Below are positions 47,014 through 59,600 of a stretch of 64,000 nt of DNA, in pieces; within the stretch, counting starts at the first letter, position 1; each line of letters begins with the position of its first letter. Source of the DNA: Luzula sylvatica (Eukaryota; Streptophyta; Magnoliopsida; Poales; Juncaceae). Where the stretch lies: the NCBI GenBank assembly GCA_946800325.1, contig OX326959.1:47615566-47679565 (forward strand), read 5' to 3'. Both the position numbers and the translations under genes were made by a program. Under the pieces are notes generated by a model. That model saw nothing but the letters and a program-made list of their open reading frames with translations. It ran no database searches and was not told the origin of the DNA.

Positions 47014-50000
47014 TTAGAGTTTATAGTATATTCCTTTCATGTGGAAAAATCCTGCTATCAGGCCCCAAAAGAGAATCTCCAGCAAAACAAATGCTAAAGT
47101 TCCATATCTTTTCGAATGCAATATTTTCTGAAGAATCGATTCGGTCAAATTAACCTAACAAATAAATATAAACAAACTAATTTATTATAGAAGAACTTAT
47201 AAATTAGAGTACATGACATAAGTGGCAAAAATAGCGACACAAAGTAGAAGAATGTATCATTGATCAACTAATTTAAATCCTCATCATTCTTTGTAAAATG
47301 GAGAGCTCCACAAAAGATATGTAAATGCGAAAGTTTTGAGGGGTATATATATGCAAAATTAAATTAAATGATTACCAGGTTGTAAGAAGTAGATTTCCAA
47401 TAAAACCCTTGTAGAAAAATAGGAAATATTTCTGAAGCAGCCAAAATAAATACTATAAGTGCATTCATGCCCATCCATTTAAATATAATTAATGGCGCAC
47501 TGAATTTCACCAGATCAACCTGCAAAAAATACACAAATATTTGATCCATTTGATGTTAAATTAGGGTTAGAGTGCTAAACCCACCATTAAGTATATAAAT
47601 ACTAGCGTGAAGCCTGAAATGCCAGCTGTGAGAAACATGTAGCTTATTGTATACAAGGGTTTGCTAAAAGGCATGCCTAAAATTATAAAAAGTTACAAAA
47701 AATTAGAAAATGTGAAATGAATACATAATGATGTGAAATTAAGACTAATAAGATAATTAGGTTAAATTGAGGATAAATTAAACAATTTGAGACTGAATTG
47801 GATTAAATTGAGACTTAAATCTCACAAAATTAGGCTTAATTGCATATTTGAGGGGACCAAGCGAAACTAGAAACTAATAGTAACTTTACCTAATAATTGA
47901 ACGAGAAATCCAAAAATTAGAAGGGTCAAAGAGGAAATCGACCATAGAAGCATTCTCTGTGTGTGCTCCTATTAAAAATCATTCAACAATGTAAAAAATA
48001 TTATTATTATAATATTTAATATCATTGAGCCAATGAAAACTACAATTTTTCAACTTTCAAGGAGTAGTCTTTTAGTTTCTCTTTTATTCATTTACTCTCT
48101 TTGAACTTTATCGTTGCTTAATTGGGTCAAATTGAGAGTGCATTATTTTAATTTGAATGAGAAATAATAATTCAATATGATAGAAGATAGACGAAAGTAT
48201 AATGTACCTTGCAGTGAATAATTATATGCCCAAAATGCAATCCAATATAGCATGACACTGCAGCCATTAATGTACTGTAAACATATCAAAGATATCCCAT
48301 TAAATCAACAAAAATAATTAAAAAATAATTTCACAAAATCATAATTTAAACACAAGTACCTTAATAAGCCTTCAGGGTCAAATGGAGCTAAACACCATGA
48401 CGGTGCATTCGAAGGTAAAGGCCCATAATCAGGCGAATTAACACTACATTCCTATTAAAAAAAAGATAACAATTAGAAATTTTGCAAAAAAGCCCCTGCT
48501 TCTTTTGCAAATATCTTGTATTAGTTTGAATGCAGAAACCTTGATTCTTTTGTAAACTGGGTGCGTGTAAATATGATTTTGACCTAGAAGGACTCGATCT
48601 ATGAATCCTACTGCATTGCAAGGAGGGTCGAAACTGCCTCTCGTACCGCATTGTACCTGTTATATGATAATATTCTAAGCATGAAAATATTGTTGATATT
48701 TCTTATTATTTGTAGGGGCATCTATGATATTTAGATTTTGGAGGGGTATATGTGAAAGTTTGAGAGCATACCAGTATTGTACTATTTGTTTGTGAAATTG
48801 TAGAGTTACTATTGCTTGGAGCCTGAAACTCCCAATCTGGCACGTAAAGCCCCAATAACAACCCAATGTATAGCACGGAAATTAAAGCAGCCATAATCCT
48901 TCATAATATATAACAAAAAAAAAAAAGAATCGGTAAGGGCATGTTTCATTTTCTCGTTCGACATGGCAAATAAAAAATAATATTTTGAAAACGAGAAAAA
49001 AATATTTCTTAGGCCTCACTTGGCATCATTTTTGTTTTTTGAAAACAAAAAAATAATTTTCTAAATTCAATACTTCTACTTCAAAGCATTTAATGAGTGA
49101 ACTAACAAATAGAAATAAAATATTATTCGAGAAAATTAAAATTGCTGTCGAAACTGTTTTTGCTGATATATTCATGTTTGTTGTTTTATATAACGAAGAC
49201 CATTTGATTATAAGTTTGGTGTCAGTATTTGCTGATATATTAAGTTTTTTGTAACTCAAATTTATATACTTCAAAATACACTAGTTATTGATAGAAACCC
49301 AAATGATGTAATATAATACTAAAAATAATATATTGATGCTGAAAATGATTTAATGACACAGAAAAATATATTGGCACCCATAAAGATGGAGTAATCCTAA
49401 AACACATATTAACATTGCAAACTAGTTATAGACACTAAAATTTGTATGTTGGCATTGAAAACAGTATATTGATGCCAAAAATGATTTATGCAAGTAAAAA
49501 ATAGTATATTTGCACGGAAGATGTATACTGACATCATAAAATATAAATATACAAGGATTTATTTTTAATTATTAATATGAAATTTGATTCTAGATTAAAA
49601 AAATGAAAACATATTCTAAAACTAAAACAAAAAGAAGCTGTTTTACATTAAAAAAAAACAGAATTGATGCCAAATTTTGGGTATGTGTAGGGTTTTTACA
49701 TGCCAAAATCCAAAAATAATTTGTCTTATATAGTACAAATTATATTGAAACAAAAAGGGATAAAAATAATACTTACCAATGGTACACGTATTTTTTCAGA
49801 AATGAAATACCAGAATCAACAACCAATATATTATCATTCACAAGCCAAATCTCTGCAATTGCTGCTAGAAAGTATCCAATTGCAATTCTCTACAATTATT
49901 ACAGTAAACTACTATAGAAAAAAAATAAAATAATTTAGTACGGTTTAATTTTTTTTTCAAAGTACCTGTAATACACCAAAAATACGTATTCGATCTACAT

Positions 50001-50841
50001 CAACTCCATAGGTTAATTTATTATGTCCATGGAAAAATCCACCTAAATGGGAATAAATGAACAAGATTAATTAATTAAGCGACATTTGGGAAAACCCCCT
50101 ATATTATTGAAAATTGCAAAATGTGAGCCATTCAATCTTCAAAAGAATTCGGCAGGGATCTTTTCTGATTTTTATCTGTTTGCGCATTTAAGATGCATAA
50201 AATAAGGAACAAAACCTTGGATAAATACACCCAAAACGAAGAGCTTGATTGTCCTGATCAGCACCTTCTTTGTGGCATTTGTTTTATTAGGAATTTTCTA
50301 CAAGTAGAGATAAAAGGTTTAAACTTTAAAATTTGTCATTATTTCTTTTTCATGTTTAATTTCAGAATTGAGGCTTAATTTAGTACCTTGAACACGAGAG
50401 CAATTGAGATACCAATTATGAATAAAAATGCTGGCATGACCAAATCAGCAAGGGTTACTCCAAACCACGGGGCGTGGTTAATTGACGGAAATGCCCCTCC
50501 GGCATCATCAACTAAAACCATTATCTGAACAAAAATTCAAAAAGATATTTAAGATCAAAATGATTCAAAAGAATTATCTTTTTGAAGCATTTCATATCAT
50601 TTTCGGTTTTCAAATTACACACAGCAACAGTAAGGCCACGAAACACATCGAGAGAAACAAGCCTTGTAGTTTTAGCAGGAGTGATTTCGCTAGGCGGTGA
50701 AGAAGGGGGCGGATGAGAAGCGGCGGAGGCTTCGGGTTCGGGATGGATCTCTTCATCATCTGTCGCCGGAGATGGTGAACTGGACGGAAGAAGAGGAACG
50801 CGGTCTTCTTCTCCAGTGGCGGAGACTCCGACTGTCTCCAT
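47014..50841 (-). CDS. Heparan-alpha-glucosaminide N-acetyltransferase-like membrane protein
   Basis: Thirteen exons (complement): 50623-50841, 50387-50524, 50216-50297, 49966-50042, 49777-49889, 48772-48898, 48540-48656, 48360-48451, 48208-48274, 47890-47968, 47585-47676, 47376-47519, 47014-47154. The phases close, giving 495 residues. The cytosolic N-terminus is Ser/Pro/Glu-rich and carries an acidic dileucine DRVPLL (13-18), a vacuolar/lysosomal sorting-type signal. The family core starts TTRLVSLDVFRGLTVA, then LVDDAGGAF and INHAPWFGVTLADLVMPAFL. Many hydrophobic segments follow, then CNAVGFIDR, HPVY, APFDPEGLL and the C-terminal HMKGIYYKL. The human relative acetylates lysosomal heparan sulfate. 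Plants lack that substrate, so the acceptor is unknown. Exon 5 uses the strong donor TTG|GTAAGTA. Intron 5 carries an inserted element. Confidence 0.94.
49020..49673. mobile_element. Inverted-repeat element in intron 5 of the acetyltransferase-like gene
   Basis: The ends TTGGCATCATTTTTGTTTTT and AAAAACAGAATTGATGCCAA are inverted. The interior repeats ATATTGGCAC/ATATTGATGCC phrases several times (49330-49480). No coding frame and no clear target-site duplication. Confidence 0.6.
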
Positions 50842-50884
50842 TTGGGAAGTGCAATGCAGAGAGTCAATGTCAAACTGAGCTTTT

Positions 50885-50985
50885 GTATTTTCTGTATCCG
50901 ACAGAGGGCATGTTCGATTTGAAGGATTCTAAGGGATTTATATTCCAAAATCCTGCATATTAAAATCCATTGTTCGATTTTTACA
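50885..50985. repeat. Terminal fragment related to the 1270-4039 element
   Basis: GGGCATGTTCGATTTGAAGGA resembles the left end GGCATGTTTGATTTGAGGGA of the 1270 element, and a second TTGTTCGATTTTTACATGG follows at 50970. It lies just upstream of the acetyltransferase-like gene. No partner end was found. Confidence 0.35.
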
Positions 50986-51149
50986 TGGAGTAACCGTTTT
51001 TTTGAAATTAGCATTCTGATTCTCTGGTGGTATATATGACGAGTCGGCGACTAGGACTGCTCATTCGCTTTGATTGAAAAAAACCTGTATTTCACAATAC
51101 AAGGAGAGTTCCTTTTGAATCACTTAAAAATGGTGTTCTATAAATAATT

Positions 51150-52200
51150 ATTAATGTTTTCAATTGCGATTCAGCGGTTCATAACGGTCAGGTATTTTTT
51201 ATAGAGGATTGCAATAGCGGGCGCTATGACTTTATAGCAGACATACTTGCGATACTAATTTATGTAATATATATAATCTCTTTTAAATATATTTTTTCAC
51301 AAGTTATTTGTAATATTATATATTATAATTAAAAACATAAATGGGAGGGGGTATATTCGGCCCAATATGCACCAAGGATATAATACATGCACCATCAGGG
51401 GCTAATTGCATTGTTTTATATTCGTCAATTGATTTTAAATTGATATTTTTATATTTTTCTTTTTTCATAATTAAAATACGCAAGTGTTTATTGTTCATAA
51501 TTAAAATATGCAAACGTTGATTGTCCATAATAAAAAACGAAAGCTAAGCGGACGCAACGTCTTTCTCCTCTTTTTATCACTCTCCTCCGCAACTTTACTA
51601 CCTTGACAATTTCATAAAAAATCAAACACTTGCTTCCCATTTCCTAGGTCTAACACTTGCTTCCCTTTGATCTCGCGCGTATCACATTTAGGATTAGGGT
51701 TTCTCTCTTTCTCCTTCGCCTCCATGAAGTCTCGAAATTATCTCGTTTCAGCAGATTCTAACCGATTTCAGTCGAAACTGATGAAATTAGTGGTACAACA
51801 AGCTTCCTAAGCTGGTCGTCCTCCTCCTAGTGCCGGTCGGTAGAAAAACTGAGCTCGCCGTCATCGTCGCATGTCCGGCCAGTCGCCCCTCGAGTCACAC
51901 CTAATTTCCTCTTTTTTTCTTCTTGGAATGAAATAGCCCTCTGGAGAATCTCCCCTTTGAATGAACTCTTTTTAGCATAGCGGGGCGAACTCTTTCAATG
52001 AACGGATAAAAAAAAAACCCGATCCAAAAAAGACCGGCATCCAAAACCGCTATTTTCGCAATAATAACCGTTATTTCCGCCGTTATTTTCGCAATTGCGC
52101 CAAAACATAATTTTTCACAACATTTTTATGCGGCGTTGCGAACACATACTTTTGGCCGCAATTTGGCCGCAATTTAAAACATTGATAATTATAGTGCTAC
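51150..52200. other. Spacer with degraded repeat
   Basis: It holds CGGTTCATAACGGTCAGG-like and, inverted, ACCGCTATTTTCGCAATAAT / CCGTTATTTCCGCCGTTATT words at the two ends, suggesting a decayed inverted-repeat element. The middle (51540-51960) is richer in G+C but has no long frame or domain that I recognise. Confidence 0.35.
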
Positions 52201-52670
52201 ATGGTACTAATCACGCATTCAAATAAGTAACGACACGTCTAAGCTAAAATCCAGAATTTGATACGAATGATGATATGAAATTCTTTTACAATCCTTTCAT
52301 CCTACCGATGAGTGGGATTTTTGTCATGCATTGGCATATATGTAATGTTAAATGAGTATGTGATAAAAGAATGTATCCGGTTTAATACATGTTCGGGTTA
52401 AATGAGTGAATATTAAATGATTATATGGTAAGTAAGTAAATAAATCCGATTCAACAAATTTTTTATTTTTATTTTCACAAATATCATTAATTTTTTTATT
52501 TGATTTTCTACTAATTATCAACACATCAATTAACATTGAGGATTTTAGAGAGGACAAATATATTTTTCCATTTTGAAATACATGTGTTCAAAAGTACATC
52601 AAATCAAAAAAAAAAATTAATTAAATTTTATGCCTTCATATATTGGTTTGGAATATCATCCATACCCTTA

Positions 52671-54176
52671 GGGCGTGTTTGGGGTACTGGATTATAGAGT
52701 GGAATTGGAAAATAAATTCCAGCAAAACAACATTTCCTTGTTTGGTTGCCATTTGGATTTGGAATTACGTTTTGCAGGTATCTTCTCCTTCCTTGTAAGC
52801 CAGCAAAATATAACTCGCCAAAAACCTAGAGTCCCAAATTGCCGCAAAACATTAAAGCGCCAATTCTCCGACTGAGCTTCTCTTTCCTTATTACGTGGCA
52901 TATCTTTCTCCTTTTCTCTTTTCAGAACTGTTTTCTCTCTCTAGCTTCATTAATGGCTTCTAGCTCTTTTTTCTTCAAGTGACTAGTTTCATCTCATCAT
53001 TTTTTTCATTCGGATTCATCTATTTTGTATTATTTCAAGTTCTCTCTAGTCGTGCTTCTTTCTTCTTATAAAATCAAGGTTAAACATACATTTTTGGGGT
53101 ATTTCTCTGTGCGAGAAGTACAAATTGTTTGTTAAATAGTTCTACTGATTGTTTGATTTTACAGTACTGTAATAATAAAATATTCAAATTTTAACAATAC
53201 TATAGTAATTCTATTGGGTTCAGATTTTTTTCGATCGGGGGAGAGAAGAGATAATTACTAGTAAATGATAGTAATTCAATATTTAGGATGTTATTTCTCT
53301 GAAATTAACGATTTAGAAACTAAGACAATTTGAATAGTTATTTCGTTTAATCCGATCTCAAATACAATACTTAGTTGGTAATTATTCTGAAAATTACTGG
53401 TCAGGTAATGAATCCCCAAGAATTAGATAATTGGAAAGATGGATCAAGGGGTAGGGAGGAAGCACTTTCATGGGGCAAATTCGACATTTGAGTGTGCGCC
53501 AAAATTAGTTTGAGGGAGCCAATTGTGTTTATTTCTCGTTGGGTTGATTGAGGATTTGAGGTTATTTCTCATTTTTTTTGATCAATTATTGTTTACTTGA
53601 GAATTCATTGAATATGCGCAGAGGTTAAAAATAATTTTACTTTGTACAGTATGATACTGCAATTATGGAATTAATATCACAAAGAACTCATTTCGATGAG
53701 GTGTTGATAGCAGAAGAAAAGCAATGAAGTGTAAAGGAAGTGTAGGATAAGTCATACATTAGAGACATGAGGGCTATTCGCTTCTTATTGAAAGATCTTT
53801 TGTGCGCCAAAATTACGAGAGTATTGTTTTAGCCAATGTTATGGATAATTTTTTTTAGAATATAAAATAGTGGATAATTTACCGACAAAAAGTAGGACTA
53901 TTTAGACATAACATATAATGGATTACAATTATATTTTTTGTTTATTTGAACTACAATTTAATATAATCATATCATTCATAACTACTTCTAACTATATTCA
54001 TTCTTACTATATCAAAATTCCAACTTTATTTCAATAACCAAACGAAGAATTATATTTTCCAGCATTTTATAATTTGGATATCCAAACAAACTGTGGAATT
54101 GTTAATTCCAGAAAAAAAAATTCCTCCACCTTATAATCCAATTCCACTCCACTAATTCCGCTTACCAAACGGCCCC
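52671..54176. mobile_element. PIF/Harbinger-type non-autonomous element with TTA duplication
   Basis: The left end GGGCGTGTTTGGGGTACTGG and the right end GCTTACCAAACGGCCCC are inverted. The similarity continues inward (GGATTATAGAGTGGAATTGG against CCAATTCCACTCCACTAATT). The flanks are TTA at 52668-52670 and 54177-54179, the usual 3-bp duplication of this superfamily. The 1506-bp interior has no transposase or Myb frame. Confidence 0.8.
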
Positions 54177-54389
54177 TTATGTACAATTTAGTTTCGTAAC
54201 TTTATACATACGTTTTGAACTAAATAAAAGAGAACGTTCACCCGCATCCGTGACGGATCTTGACCATGAGTATTGAAGGAACCAAAAAATATTTCTCTCT
54301 ATAAATTAATTTTACAATAAATTTAGGACAGTAAAATACAATAAATAAACTATAACCCCCCATCCTTCCATTCCGTGACGGATCCTAAG

Positions 54390-54427
<38 letters not shown>
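54390..54427. repeat. Poly-C run of 38 bases
   Basis: An uninterrupted homopolymer C tract, right after a CCGTGACGGATCC word that also occurs 125 bp upstream. It is exceptional in such AT-rich sequence. The exact length may be an assembly estimate. Confidence 0.9.
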
Positions 54428-54429
<2 letters not shown>

Positions 54430-55113
54430 AAGAAATTACACACCTATGTATTTTGATGAGAATTATGTATACTTTTATGATTTATATGTTAAAATTCTAT
54501 TGAATTACTTAATGAGTAATTCTGCACAAGCTCTCGTTGCATGATTGACATAATGATGATGAGGTGTAGGGTTATGATTGAAATAAACTAAACTAGTTTT
54601 ATAGTGTGAATGCAATATCTACCGTACGATCAATATCATGCTGCCAATCATGATGCGCGAGCATGTTATGATAATTACTCTTCTCTTGGACCTCTATTAT
54701 TTCATCTTAATTTCGTCCCTGTGCACACGCACAAACTAATTTATTTTTGCAAATTTGGCTGGTCTCGTGAAATTCTGATGGCCTGGTTCATGATGGACCA
54801 GGTCTAAGAGTGGCTCTAGCCTCTCCCGACCATGTTCTTTTGTTCTTCGAATATGAAAATGGATTTTCTCCATTGTACCATGTTTCAGTAGCTTCATGCA
54901 GAAAGATGGAGAATGAATAGTTTATGTATCTAATCCTTACAATGCTGGACAGAAATTAAATAGGAAGAACATGCAGGCCTTAATTATTCACTACAATTTT
55001 TAATTATTTAATCAACGCCAAGTCAAAATAAATAAACCATGAGAGAAAAAAATAAAAAATATATTATAACTCTGCTGGATATTTCATTTCAATGATATTT
55101 ATCTATTTTAATC

Positions 55114-56297
55114 ATAGCCAGTCATTCGAGATACGACAATAATACGATACGGGATACGTTCGTGTATAATTCGGATAATACGTTTTCCAGTACGACAAAA
55201 AATTCGGACCAAAAAAACGTGAACGACTAATATTCGTATTCGTATAGGTTAGTGTATAATAAAATTTTTATTAAAAATTTGGTTAAAAAAATTCGGCAAA
55301 ATATAATATCGCGAAGTTCGCGTATTTTTCAAAATTCGTATATTATTCGCGAACTATTCACGAATTGACTAACTTAGATCATGATATGAGTCATGTAACT
55401 TCGAAATTGCAAAACATAGAAACAATTAAAAATTCCCAATTTGAAAAATTTGGCAAAAAATCGGCCGAATATTTTTTGGCAATAAAATTCGCGAATATTT
55501 CCGAATCACTGAATTGGATGCGCGAAGTTCGCGTATTTTTCAAAATTCGTATAATTCATGTATTATTCGCGAACTATTCGCGAATTGACTAACTTAGGTC
55601 TAGCCCATAGTCAGTCATTCGGGATACGGCAATAATACGATACGGGATACGTTCGTGTATAATTCGGATAGTATGTTTTCCAATACGACAAAAAATTCGG
55701 ACCAAAAAAACGTGAACGGCTAATATTCGTATTCGTATAGGTTCGTGTATAATACGATTTTTATTAAAAATGTGGTTAAAAAAAATCGGCAAAATATAAT
55801 ATCGCGAAGTTCGCGTATTTTTCAAAATTCGTATAATTCGTGTATTATTCGCGAACTATTTGCGAATTGACTAACTTAGATCATGATATGAGTCATGTAA
55901 CTTAGAAATTGCAAAACATAGAAACAATTAAAAATTTCCAATTTGAAAAATTCGGCAAAAAATCGGCCGAATATTTTTTGACAATAAAATTCGCGAATAT
56001 TTCCGAATCACTGAATTGGATGCGCGAAGTTCGCGTATTTTTCAAAATTCGTATAATTCGTGTATTATTCGCGAACTATTCGCGAATTGACTAACTTATG
56101 TCTATGATATGAGTCATGTAACTTAGAAATTGCAAAACATAGAAACAATTAAAAATTCCCAATTTGAAAAATTCGGCAAAAAATCGGCCGAATATTTTCG
56201 AATCACTGAATTGGATGTGCGAAGTTCGCGTATATTTCAAAATTCATATAATTCGTGTATTATTCGTGAACTATTCACGAATTGACTAACTTAGATT
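55114..56297. repeat. Tandem repeat with about 493-bp unit, 2.4 copies
   Basis: GTCATTCG(A/G)GATACG at 55121 recurs at 55614, and the sequence between repeats almost exactly. A third partial unit starts at 56101. Each unit carries two sub-repeats of CGCGAAGTTCGCGTATTTTTC..TATTATTCGCGAACTATTC.CGAATTGACTAACTTA, which is itself rich in CGCGAA/TTCGCG inversions. The 60-75-codon frames in it recur with the unit and are not genes. Confidence 0.9.
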
Positions 56298-56449
56298 TTA
56301 ATACAACATAACTTCCTTAAAGTAAATAAACAAAAATAAGTCAAAAATAAAAACAGAGATGGATGATATATTTTCAATGCAGTCCCTGTAATTTCTTATT
56401 TTTACAAGATCACCCCTCTCCGTTGTCAACCTGTTGTGCATAAAATTTC

Positions 56450-56491
<42 letters not shown>
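56450..56491. repeat. (CT)n microsatellite in the kinesin 5' region
   Basis: A pure TC repeat about 118 bp upstream of the kinesin start codon, probably in the 5' UTR or core promoter, where plant genes often carry CT tracts. Confidence 0.9.
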
Positions 56492-56494
<3 letters not shown>

Positions 56495-56608
56495 TTTCAA
56501 ACTATACACCACCCATGTTAGCCCCTATGATCTTCTTCTCCTTCTCGAAGGATTCACCATAGTTCTTTAATTTCACCTCCTTTTTTAAGCAATTAGAGAG
56601 TATTTATT

Positions 56609-59600
56609 ATGGGTTCGTTGAACGGGAGAGTTAGAAATTTCGATTTGGCTTCTATAAAAGCTGAAAAAACAGGTTGGTTATTTATTTTTATTTGCTTCTG
56701 TCATATTCTTTATCCTTTTTCGATTATTTTGAATCAAAATCTTTCTGTATAATTCGTCAAAAAAAACAAAAAAAATCTTTCTGTGTATGTATCTTGAATT
56801 GAATCTATGCTGACGACTTAAATTATTTAAGGAAGATCAATCCTTTATATAAATTGACATTTGTTTTATCTTTTGGTAATAATATAATATTTATTGCAAT
56901 TAGCATTAGCATCATTTACATAGTTAAACATATTGATGTAATTTGACATTATCATCACAAATAGTTTATATTTATATATTTCACACTATTCTACTTCAAA
57001 AATTTATATTTCATAATTTCATATTATATTTTTTGTTCCATGTTTGTAATATTATAGCAGAATTGTGCAAATTTGTCTGAAATTGAAAGTGAATAAAATA
57101 AAATATGAGGGGATTCTTTTTATATGATAATAAAGTATCTCGAGTTATCATATTACTTTTTACAAAATAAAATTGTAGCATCAAGAAGATATGAGGCTGC
57201 AATATGGATCAAAAAGACGGTTGCGAGTGAATTTCCCGAAACACCCTCGGTGGAAGAACTTAAACCCGCACTTAGAAATGGAATTATTCTCTGCAATGCG
57301 GTTAATAAGGTTCACCCTGGTGCCGTTTCTCAGGTATTTCGCTTTTTTATTTTATCCTCATTTTTTTGTGAAGTTCTGCTCAAATTGGAGGATGAATTTC
57401 ATATATACCTCTCTAAAAATTCGAAAAATATACCACGTAATTTTTTATGTTAATTTCATGTAAATTAAATTCTAAAATTTGACGAACATACATGTTCAAT
57501 TTTTTTTTATATCTTTTAACGGTATATATGAGAAAAAAATAGTTTATATCTACTCTACATCTAGTTAATTATAATTTCTTTCAATGTAATATAATAACGT
57601 AAATTATTTTTTCTGAAAAGGTGGTCGAGGATCCAAAGGGGTCTGCGGCACCAGAAGAAGTGGCAGCATTAAAAGCGTACCAACACTTCGAAAATTTGAG
57701 AAATTTTCTCGTTGCAATTCAGGAATTAGGGTTACCTACTTTTGAATCCTCTGATTTAGGACAGGTACAATTTTACTTTCTAGAGGAAATTTCATATATT
57801 CTTCAAAAATCTCAAAATATCAAATTTATCCTTCCAAACTTCAGGAAACGTCAAAGAGATATCTATACATGTAATTTAATTAAATTTTGAAAGTAGGGCG
57901 AATCTATATAGCGACCGGGATCCCTCCCAAATTTTTTGACGTGATTTAATGTATTTTATCAGTATAAAAATGTAAATATTGGTCGTGTAATTTCAGTAGT
58001 TTTTTTTATTTGACCTTCGTCAAGATCCGCCCCTGCTTGGAAGGATAAATATGATATATGCAGTTTTTTAAAGGGTAAATTTAATGTTTTCTTTTTTTGG
58101 AAGGGTATATATGAAATCGTCCCTTGTTTTAAAATCAGGAAGGAACTGGTATAGGAGTTGTGAATTGCATTCTGGCTCTGAAGACTTACAGCGAGACTAA
58201 AAGGCTCCATGGACCTGGTCCACAGAGAACTGGTGCACCGCCTTCGCAGTCTCCTATCTCAGGGAAGTATTTATTCAGAAAGAACCCTGCACTTTTTAGA
58301 AACTCGTCTGTCACGTATTCTAGTTTGGAGAAGGATAATAACAACGACAATTCAAGTGTGGATTTTACGTTAAAATCTCTGGAAATGGTTGGTAAGATTA
58401 ACTATGTAGGGCAATTTTTCTCTTATATTCTAAAAATTTATCTAATTTGCATTGAGGTCCGTTTATCAAATACTATATATATATTTTATTATGAAGGACG
58501 AGGATAGAAAAAGTTTTAGCACTTCAAAGGAGGTGTTACATGTAAATTCAATTTCATTGCATCGGCAAGAGAAGCAAATTCAGGTAATCATGAGGAGTTT
58601 TGCTTATATGCCCCTACAAACTTCTAAATTTGCATATTTCTTCCTGAAAATTTAACATTGTTTGTAGGAACTAAAAATTGCTCTTAATGATATTAAATCT
58701 GGTATCAATTATATGAAAAATCAACATTTTGAAGAAATTGCTAGAGTCGGTACAATATCTTTCTTATTTATTTACTTTTGTACTTAATTTAATTCATTTA
58801 AATTTAATATTTTTAATTTGAATTTTTTTTTCCTCACTTATATTAGGCAAGAATTTGCAAGATGTAGTTAAAGCAGCATCTAATTATCACAAGGTGTTGG
58901 AGGAAAATCGCAAATTATATAACCAAGTTATGGATCTTAAAGGTCCATAAATATATTACCTTTTTTGCATTTATGTCCTCTCATATTTTCATTCACACCT
59001 GGTTAACCAAGTTACGAATGTCAAATTTCTAAATTTGCATTTACACCCATGAGTGGTTTTTCTCTACAACCTTCAAAACATACTATATTGCATGCTTGAA
59101 TTGATTTCATTAAATGAGAAGAATCTACTCCTAAGTATTCTAGGCCCTTAAGCTTTTTTTTTTGTGCCTTATTAATAGGGAATATAAGAGTATATTGTCG
59201 CGTGAGACCATTTTTACAAGGACAAGCAAGTGAATCAAGCACAATAGGGCATATTGATGAAGGACAAATTGCAATTTTGACCCCCAAAAATGGAAAAGAA
59301 GCTCTCAAGTCCTTTAACTTCAATAAAGTATTTGGTTCATCAGCCACTCAAGGTTTGTAATTCTAGAGTTGTTTGTTTTAAGATTTTTTTGCATATATTC
59401 CCACCTCGACATTTCAAATTTGAAATATAGCATTCATTATTTATTTATTTATTTATTTATGCAGAAGAGGTTTTTTGTGACATGCAACCTTTAATTCGCT
59501 CGGTTTTAGATGGATATAACGTTTGTATATTTGCTTATGGCCAAACTGGATCTGGCAAGACCCATACAATGGTAATAAATAATAATCATAGAAAACTAGC

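Noticed and set aside
50610..51014. 134-codon minus-strand frame
   Set aside because: It is a shifted frame over exon 1 of the acetyltransferase-like gene and its upstream region.
55365..56094. Repeated 61-75-codon frames (SAEYFLAIKFANISESLNWMRE-like)
   Set aside because: They recur with the 493-bp tandem unit, with no start or splice context and no family features.
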